This document shows, in pieces, positions 59,111 to 64,000 of a stretch of DNA of 64,000 nt. A program made the position numbers and the translations under genes. This DNA comes from Nitrosomonadaceae bacterium (GTDB taxonomy: Bacteria > Pseudomonadota > Gammaproteobacteria > Burkholderiales > Nitrosomonadaceae): assembly GCA_002721545.1 (NCBI GenBank), contig PBKR01000031.1, positions 1 through 64,000 on the forward strand, written 5' to 3'. The notes beneath the pieces are model-generated. The model did no database searches, was not told where the DNA came from, and saw only the letters and a list, made by a program, of their open reading frames with translations. Positions within the stretch are counted from its first letter, which is position 1. Each line of letters begins with the position of its first letter.

Positions 59111-59554
59111 TTACTCCTTCTGAGAATCCAACACTTGCGTGATGATCTCTGTAGCAAAGCCCCTTCCAACTAAAAACCGTATCTGTTTTGCTCTTTCTGT
59201 TCTGTTAACTGGCACTATACCGAATTTTTTCTGCCAAACAGTTGTTGCAACTTCCAACTCTGTTTTATTAAGGTGCGGTAAAACCGCTAAAATTAATTCT
59301 TCATCAATACCTTTTTGGCGCAATTCATAGACAATACGATGGCTCCCAAACCTATTCCTTCGAATATGTACAACCTGCTCAACCACACGCTTAGCTGATA
59401 AAAAACCACAGTGCTCTAATGAATCCAGCATTAAAGATAGCTCTTCAGCGGTTGGGGCATAAGGTATAAGTTTTTTTTCTAGCTCCAACCTAGAATGCTC
59501 GCGTCGTGCCAAGTAACTTAGGGCACGGTCTCTTAAGTTCGGCCCAGATGACAT
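59111..59554 (-). CDS. recX: Regulatory protein RecX
   Basis: RecX binds and inhibits RecA filaments. The 147-residue protein is made of three-helix repeats, with ALSYLARREHSRLELEKKL at the start, and RRNRFGSHRIVYELRQKGI and RFLVGRGFATEIITQVL further on, all typical. It lies seven bases after recA, so expression is coupled; the usual partial readthrough hairpin between recA and recX has no room here. Confidence 0.95.
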   Translation of the reverse strand: MSSGPNLRDRALSYLARREHSRLELEKKLIPYAPTAEELSLMLDSLEHCGFLSAKRVVEQVVHIRRNRFGSHRIVYELRQKGIDEELILAVLPHLNKTELEVATTVWQKKFGIVPVNRTERAKQIRFLVGRGFATEIITQVLDSQKE

Positions 59555-59561
59555 GTCTTAT

Positions 59562-60569
59562 TTAATCTGCTTCTTGCGATGCTATTCCTACGATAGCACG
59601 GATCTTTAATTCAATTTCATTTGCTATATCTGGATGCTGCTTAAGGTATTCACGTGAGTTATCTTTTCCCTGACCAATTTTTTCACCATTATAAGAATAC
59701 CAGGCCCCAGCTTTCTCAACCAAGTTATGTAATACCCCAAGCTCAACTAGCTCACCCTCATGTGAAATACCTTCACCATAAAGAATATCAAACTCTGCCT
59801 TCTTAAATGGTGGCGCCACCTTATTTTTTACAACTTTAACCCTGGTTTCATTGCCAAGAATTTCATCACCCTTCTTTATGGCACCAATACGCCTAATATC
59901 AAGACGCACCGATGAATAAAACTTTAAAGCATTTCCACCAGTGGTGGTTTCTGGGTTGCCAAACATAACTCCAATTTTCATACGAATCTGGTTAATAAAA
60001 ATTAACATTGTGTTACTACGTTTAATATTAGCTGTGAGTTTGCGCAATGCTTGTGACATTAACCTTGCTTGCAAGCCCATTTGAGGTTCTCCCATCTCTC
60101 CTTCAATTTCTGCACGTGGCGTTAATGCGGCAACTGAATCAATAACCACTACATCAACAGATCCTGAGCGTACTAGCATATCAGCAATTTCCAGCGCCTG
60201 TTCGCCATTATCAGGCTGAGAAATAAGTAGCTCTTTAACATTGACTCCAATTTTTTGAGCATATAGCGGGTCTAGAGCATGCTCAGCATCAATAAACGCT
60301 GCAGTGCCTCCGATTTTTTGCATTTCTGCTATAACTTGCAAAGTAAGTGTTGTCTTACCTGAAGACTCTGGTCCATAGATTTCTACTACTCTGCCACGTG
60401 GCAGCCCCCCCACACCTAATGCAACATCAAGCCCCAAAGAACCAGTAGAAACCACCTCAATATCTTTAATAGTCTCACTATCACCAAGCCGCATGATCGA
60501 GCCTTTACCAAACTGTTTATCTATCTGAGAAAGTGCAACTGCTAATGCCTTACTTTTATTATCATCCAT
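59562..60569 (-). CDS. recA: Recombinase RecA
   Basis: Forms ATP-dependent filaments on single-stranded DNA, catalyses strand exchange and triggers LexA cleavage. The 335-residue protein has Walker [12 protein letters not shown] near 66, Walker [15 protein letters not shown], the L1 loop [10 protein letters not shown] and the L2 region [15 protein letters not shown]. The acidic C-terminal tail is shorter than in E. coli (353 residues). No obvious LexA box is visible in the 82-base upstream gap. Confidence 0.99.
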   Translation of the reverse strand: MDDNKSKALAVALSQIDKQFGKGSIMRLGDSETIKDIEVVSTGSLGLDVALGVGGLPRGRVVEIYGPESSGKTTLTLQVIAEMQKIGGTAAFIDAEHALDPLYAQKIGVNVKELLISQPDNGEQALEIADMLVRSGSVDVVVIDSVAALTPRAEIEGEMGEPQMGLQARLMSQALRKLTANIKRSNTMLIFINQIRMKIGVMFGNPETTTGGNALKFYSSVRLDIRRIGAIKKGDEILGNETRVKVVKNKVAPPFKKAEFDILYGEGISHEGELVELGVLHNLVEKAGAWYSYNGEKIGQGKDNSREYLKQHPDIANEIELKIRAIVGIASQEAD

Positions 60570-60651
60570 GACGTGATCCTTTTATAATTTCATTGAATTA
60601 TCTCACATATACCAATACAAAAAGACAACATAAATGAAAGTATTAAACTTA

Positions 60652-61203
60652 TCAGGCTACTGAGTAATTTGTGTCACGAAGCAAATCTATCAAACCTTGC
60701 ATGGCCACAGCAACCGCTTGCTGCCTAACTGCTTTACGATCTCCACTAAAATGCCTCGTTGCACTCCGCGTATGATTATCTTTTATCTCCCAAGCAAAAC
60801 ATACCATTCCAACAGGCTTGTTCATTGTGCCACCTCCAGGACCAGCAATCCCAGTAATAGAAACTGCTACCTGTACTCCACTCCGAATAGCTGCACCATG
60901 CGCCATTTCCTGCGCTGTCTGCTCAGAAACTTCACCATATTCTTTAATTGTTTTTGCACTTATTCCTAGCATCTCCTGTTTAGAGCTAGCAGTATAAGTT
61001 ATAAAACCACTCTGGTACCAAGCTGAGCTTCCCGATATAGAAGTAACTATTTGCCCCAACCAGCCACCAGTACAAGACTCCGCAGTTACAAGTACAAGCC
61101 CTTGCCGAGTAAGAGCCAAACCAACTCGTTTAGCAAGGTTATATAATGTTTCGTCATCTATAGCATTAATAATTCCAACCAAATCTTCACTCCTACAATA
61201 CAA
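60652..61203 (-). CDS. pncC: CinA C-terminal-type nicotinamide-nucleotide amidohydrolase
   Basis: Deamidates NMN to nicotinate mononucleotide in pyridine nucleotide recycling. The 183-residue single-domain form has VTAESCTGGWLGQIVTSISG near 39-58, the GEVSEQTAQEMAHGA segment and SITGIAGPGGGT, all standard. It overlaps the pgpA 3' end by 11 bases and precedes recA, the common proteobacterial order. Confidence 0.95.
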   Translation of the reverse strand: MYCRSEDLVGIINAIDDETLYNLAKRVGLALTRQGLVLVTAESCTGGWLGQIVTSISGSSAWYQSGFITYTASSKQEMLGISAKTIKEYGEVSEQTAQEMAHGAAIRSGVQVAVSITGIAGPGGGTMNKPVGMVCFAWEIKDNHTRSATRHFSGDRKAVRQQAVAVAMQGLIDLLRDTNYSVA

Positions 61204-61759
61204 ATGCTTTCCATACTGCCAAACATAACAAAGTATAAAATGCCGCTAACATATCATCAAACATTACACCAAATCCGCTACTTAATTTCTTATCATAGTA
61301 ACGTATTGGCTGAGGCTTATATATATCAAATAAACGAAATAACAAAAATGCAAATGCCTGCCAAACGATATTATCTGGCGTAAAAAATAAAACAAGTAAA
61401 AATGCAACTATTTCATCCCATACAATTCCACCATGGTCATGCGCTTTTAGAATTTTACCTGTCAAACCACATGCCCAAATACCGACACTAAACATCACGC
61501 CTATAACCAACAGAAATTGCATCGGTTCCAGATGTTGATTTAATAATACGAATAAAGGATACGCAACAAGAGTTCCCATCGTACCGGGAGCTACCAAACT
61601 TAATCCAAATCCTCCACCAAAAGCAAGCAAGAAGGCAGGGTGCTGAAATATAAATGACAAACTAGGATTTATATGTGCCGATTTTGATCTTGCCTCTAAT
61701 AAAGAATGTGCTTCCTGCTCAACCGTTACTGGAGACTCAGGTGGAAGGGAAATGGTCAT
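61193..61759 (-). CDS. pgpA: Phosphatidylglycerophosphatase A
   Basis: Membrane phosphatase converting phosphatidylglycerophosphate to phosphatidylglycerol. The 188-residue protein has several membrane helices, with GFGLSLVAPGTMGTL near 55, IVWDEIVAFLLVL near 121 and RYYDKKLSSGFGVMFDDMLA near 155, the acidic motifs of the family. The first 35 residues are a non-conserved hydrophilic extension. Overlaps thiL upstream (23 bases) and pncC downstream. Confidence 0.94.
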   Translation of the reverse strand: MTISLPPESPVTVEQEAHSLLEARSKSAHINPSLSFIFQHPAFLLAFGGGFGLSLVAPGTMGTLVAYPLFVLLNQHLEPMQFLLVIGVMFSVGIWACGLTGKILKAHDHGGIVWDEIVAFLLVLFFTPDNIVWQAFAFLLFRLFDIYKPQPIRYYDKKLSSGFGVMFDDMLAAFYTLLCLAVWKAFVL

Positions 61760-62708
61760 AGCCTGTTTTTTCCATGGTAATTGGTTTTTCTGTTTGATCT
61801 AAAACTACTAACCCTTCACCCTTATTAATTTTTCCAATACGAGTTAAGGGAATTCCTATTTCTTGTGAAATTTTATCAACTTTACTTCGCCGCTCTCTTG
61901 GCACAGTAAAACAAAGTTCATAGTCGTCTCCACCCGCTAACATACAACTAACAACATGTTGCTGAGAAAGATATTTTTCTATGACACCTGAACAATTTAT
62001 CTTACTAATGTTCACAGTAGCAGCTACATTTGAATGCTCCAAAATATGGCCTAAATCTGCTAATAAGCCATCTGAAATATCAATTGCACTATTAGCCAAA
62101 CCAATCAATCTCTGCCCCAAGCCAACTCGTGCAACAGGAATGAGTAAAGAATTCAAGCATTCAATAAGTTCATTAGGCTCAAGTTTAATTTTTTTCTTCT
62201 CATGCAAGATTGCTAAAGCTGCATTACCCAATTTACCTGATATCCAGATGTCATCTCCTGGAATAGCCCCACTACGACGCAAAGCCTTCCCTATTATTAC
62301 CTCTCCAATAATTTGAATAGAAATAGTAAGGGGGCCGCATGTAACATCTCCGCCAATAAGCGCAACCTCATATGAATTTGCAAGCTCAAAAAAACCTCTA
62401 GCAAACTCTTGAATCCATTTTGGATCATTTTTAACTAATGATTCTGGTAATGCAAGCGCCATAGTTGCCCAGCGCGGGTTCGCGCCCATTGCTGCCATGT
62501 CAGACAGGTTCACAGCAAGAGCCTTATGTCCTAATTTAAAGGGATCAGTTTCTGTAAAAAAGTGTTGGCCGGCCACCAACATGTCCGTAGAAACCGCTAT
62601 TTCCATTCCACTTTTAGGTTTAATCAGCGCCGAATCATCTCCAGGCCCCAAAACAACATTAGGGTCAGATCGCTTAAAAAAACTAATTATGTCTGCTTCG
62701 GAAACCAT
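61737..62708 (-). CDS. thiL: Thiamine-monophosphate kinase
   Basis: Phosphorylates thiamine monophosphate to thiamine diphosphate. The 323-residue protein has VLGPGDDSALI near 20, the Mg/ATP motif VSTDMLVAGQHF, AVNLSDMAAMGANPRWA, GGDVTCGP and the substrate-binding AIDISDGLLADLGHI, all standard for ThiL. It follows nusB by 108 bases and overlaps pgpA by 23. Confidence 0.97.
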   Translation of the reverse strand: MVSEADIISFFKRSDPNVVLGPGDDSALIKPKSGMEIAVSTDMLVAGQHFFTETDPFKLGHKALAVNLSDMAAMGANPRWATMALALPESLVKNDPKWIQEFARGFFELANSYEVALIGGDVTCGPLTISIQIIGEVIIGKALRRSGAIPGDDIWISGKLGNAALAILHEKKKIKLEPNELIECLNSLLIPVARVGLGQRLIGLANSAIDISDGLLADLGHILEHSNVAATVNISKINCSGVIEKYLSQQHVVSCMLAGGDDYELCFTVPRERRSKVDKISQEIGIPLTRIGKINKGEGLVVLDQTEKPITMEKTGYDHFPST

Positions 62709-62816
62709 TTCTTCTTTCTGTAAAAGGCTGGAAATTTTTACAATATGCCTAATTTATCTGTTATAAAAAGACGGATTCATATTTATAAAACTCGCCTCTA
62801 CTTGTCTTTATATATT

Positions 62817-63323
62817 TTATATTGACTTTTTCTGCCACTGAATCGGTAATGCTGTCTCATCTTTACGCAATTTTTTAGCTAGCTTATCTAAAACACCATT
62901 TACATATTTATGCCCATCTGTCCCGCCATAAGTTTTAGCTAACTCCACTGCTTCATTAATAATTGCTTTATATGGTGTTCCTAAATAATTAATAAATTCA
63001 TAAGTGCTAAGTAATAAAATAGAAGCTTCTATTGGACTAAGCTCTTTAAAAGGACGGTCTAAACAAGGTTGAATATGTTTCTCCAACTCCGTTAAGTCTG
63101 TTAACAGCCCCTGCATCAAATCAGAAAAATACTCCTGGTCTGCCTTCAGAAACGTCTTTGTTTCATGTAACTGCTCTATAATGATATGAATTGCTTCTTT
63201 AGCAACAAACCATTGATATAGCCCTTGTAAAACTAATTCTCTCGAACGCCGCCGCCGCCCCTTACGCCCCGGCTTTTTCTCCTGACCATTTTTCTCCTCT
63301 ACTAATACCACCTTCCTTATCAT
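62817..63323 (-). CDS. nusB: Transcription antitermination factor NusB
   Basis: NusB with S10 (NusE) binds boxA in rRNA leaders. I chose ATG 63323 (168 residues) because it overlaps the ribH stop as ATGA, the usual coupled arrangement; an upstream ATG at 63356 lies wholly inside ribH. The first 25 residues form a basic Lys/Arg-rich extension (KKPGRKGRRRRSRE) before the globular domain that begins ELVLQGLYQWF and contains EYFSDLMQGL, PIEASILLLSTYEF and YKAIINEAVELAKTYGG. Confidence 0.95.
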   Translation of the reverse strand: MIRKVVLVEEKNGQEKKPGRKGRRRRSRELVLQGLYQWFVAKEAIHIIIEQLHETKTFLKADQEYFSDLMQGLLTDLTELEKHIQPCLDRPFKELSPIEASILLLSTYEFINYLGTPYKAIINEAVELAKTYGGTDGHKYVNGVLDKLAKKLRKDETALPIQWQKKSI

Positions 63324-63802
63324 TGTATTTCTTCGTCGAGCTTTCTGAGCAAACAAACCATTTCTATTGCTGCTCTTGCAGCTTCTGTGCCTTTCTGACT
63401 CATTCTTTCTATGGCCTGCTCATTAGTTTCAGTAGTCAAAATACCATTTGCCACCGGAATACCTGTATCAAGCTGCACAGCAGTTATTCCACTAGCAGAT
63501 TCTTTAGATACGACCTCAAAATGATAAGTGCTGCCACGAATTACTACGCCCAATGCTACTAACGCATCAAACTGATCAGTTAGTGCCATTTTTTGTAGGG
63601 CCAAAGGAATTTCCAATGCGCCTGGAACTTTTACCATTAAAATATTTGTTGAGGGCACCCCATTTTTCTCAAGCTCTTTAGTACAGCTCTCAAGTAGCCC
63701 CTTACTAGCGTCAATATTATAACAACTCATTACAATACCTATACGCAACTCTGTACAGTTTAGATCTGATTCAAACTCATGAATCCTCTCATAATGCCCC
63801 AT
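63320..63802 (-). CDS. ribH: 6,7-dimethyl-8-ribityllumazine synthase
   Basis: Penultimate step of riboflavin synthesis, condensing the ribityl-uracil with dihydroxybutanone phosphate. The 160-residue protein has VMVKVPGALEIPLALQKM, the active-site GVVIRGSTYHFEVVS with the catalytic His, and the phosphate-binding TGIPVANGILTTET. The ribBA gene ends 45 bases upstream, so ribBA-ribH-nusB is one run. Confidence 0.97.
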   Translation of the reverse strand: MGHYERIHEFESDLNCTELRIGIVMSCYNIDASKGLLESCTKELEKNGVPSTNILMVKVPGALEIPLALQKMALTDQFDALVALGVVIRGSTYHFEVVSKESASGITAVQLDTGIPVANGILTTETNEQAIERMSQKGTEAARAAIEMVCLLRKLDEEIQ

Positions 63803-63847
63803 ATATTCCCCTAAAAATTATTAATTGGAAAACAAAAAATATGTTTC

Positions 63848-64000
63848 CTAGGTTTGATCTATATTCTCAGGTTTCAAGTATCCTGTAACATTTAAACCAA
63901 AACCCGCCATACTTGGCATTTTTCGTGGGACTGCTAATAGCCTCATCTTTCCTACTTTTAAATCTTTTAATATCTGGGCGCCAATTCCATAGTTACGCAA
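63848..64000 (-). CDS. ribBA: RibBA/RibA (GTP cyclohydrolase II) C-terminal fragment
   Basis: The last 50 codons of a gene entering from the right edge, ending in TAG at 63848-63850. The peptide begins LRNYGIGAQILKDLKVGKMR and continues PRKMPSMAGFGLNVTGYL. This is the C-terminus of the RibA-like domain of 3,4-dihydroxybutanone-phosphate synthase/GTP cyclohydrolase II proteins (usual form: LRxYGIGAQIL and MPSMAGF). Whether it is the bifunctional RibBA or a stand-alone RibA cannot be seen; the ribH-nusB context favours RibBA. Confidence 0.93.
   Translation of the reverse strand: MRNYGIGAQILKDLKVGKMRLLAVPRKMPSMAGFGLNVTGYLKPENIDQT

Overview
The window is an AT-rich chromosome segment (GC roughly mid-30s percent by eye) from a betaproteobacterium, most likely Nitrosomonadales or Methylophilales-like. 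The grounds are gene order and family resemblance: dapF-DUF484-xerC-hslVU, argS-SPOR-dsbA, tolQRAB-pal-cpoB next to ruvABC, ribBA-ribH-nusB-thiL-pgpA, recA-recX-alaS, a DUF3460 gene, and a lysine-rich histone H1-like protein. The genus cannot be fixed from sequence alone. A copper nitrite reductase, a class V glyoxylate aminotransferase and an NADP-type glutamate dehydrogenase would fit an ammonia-oxidising or methylotrophic relative, but no marker gene for either lifestyle is present.

Layout. 0-0.5 kb: 3' end of a histone H1-like gene and its terminator. 0.5-3.8 kb (minus): gatCAB, the tRNA amidotransferase. 3.9-9.5 kb (plus): mreBCD-mrdA-rodA, the rod-shape machinery. 9.7-14.7 kb: a glyoxylate aminotransferase followed by metF, ahcY and metK on the minus strand, the activated-methyl cycle, with folded leader candidates in front of each of the three. 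14.8-23.8 kb (plus): dapF, DUF484, xerC, hslVU, argS, a SPOR protein, dsbA, an SDR and msrA. 23.9-42.9 kb (minus): cca, an NDUFA9-like protein, slt, gdhA, queC, queE, cpoB-pal-tolBARQ-ybgC, ruvBAC-yebC, thiO, ispH and a DAHP synthase. 43.2-47.4 kb (plus): miaA, an acyl-CoA/acyl-ACP ligase and nirK. 47.4-54.1 kb is the most accessory part: an orphan acyl carrier protein, about 1.2 kb with one tiny gene (DUF3460), ppa with an unknown partner, a BT1-like transporter, a polysaccharide flippase and tRNA-Arg(CCT). 54.1-64 kb: bcp, then minus-strand smr, trxB, alaS, recX, recA, pncC, pgpA, thiL, nusB, ribH and the end of ribBA.

Most of the window is conserved housekeeping; there is no phage, insertion sequence or CRISPR array, and no evident defence or biosynthetic island. 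The best leads are local: (i) the ahcY leader, where one CCUAA segment can pair either with a far upstream arm (10-bp stem) or with the ribosome binding site, a riboswitch-like design without the known SAH-riboswitch consensus; (ii) an in-frame insertion of about 100 residues in alanyl-tRNA synthetase; (iii) ruvC, whose only in-frame start covering the catalytic domain is a non-standard ATT, next to an apparent one-base slip; (iv) hslV, where the usual betaproteobacterial propeptide codons remain upstream but are out of frame by two bases; (v) a strong nirK promoter with a 19-bp operator-like palindrome over the -35 and spacer.
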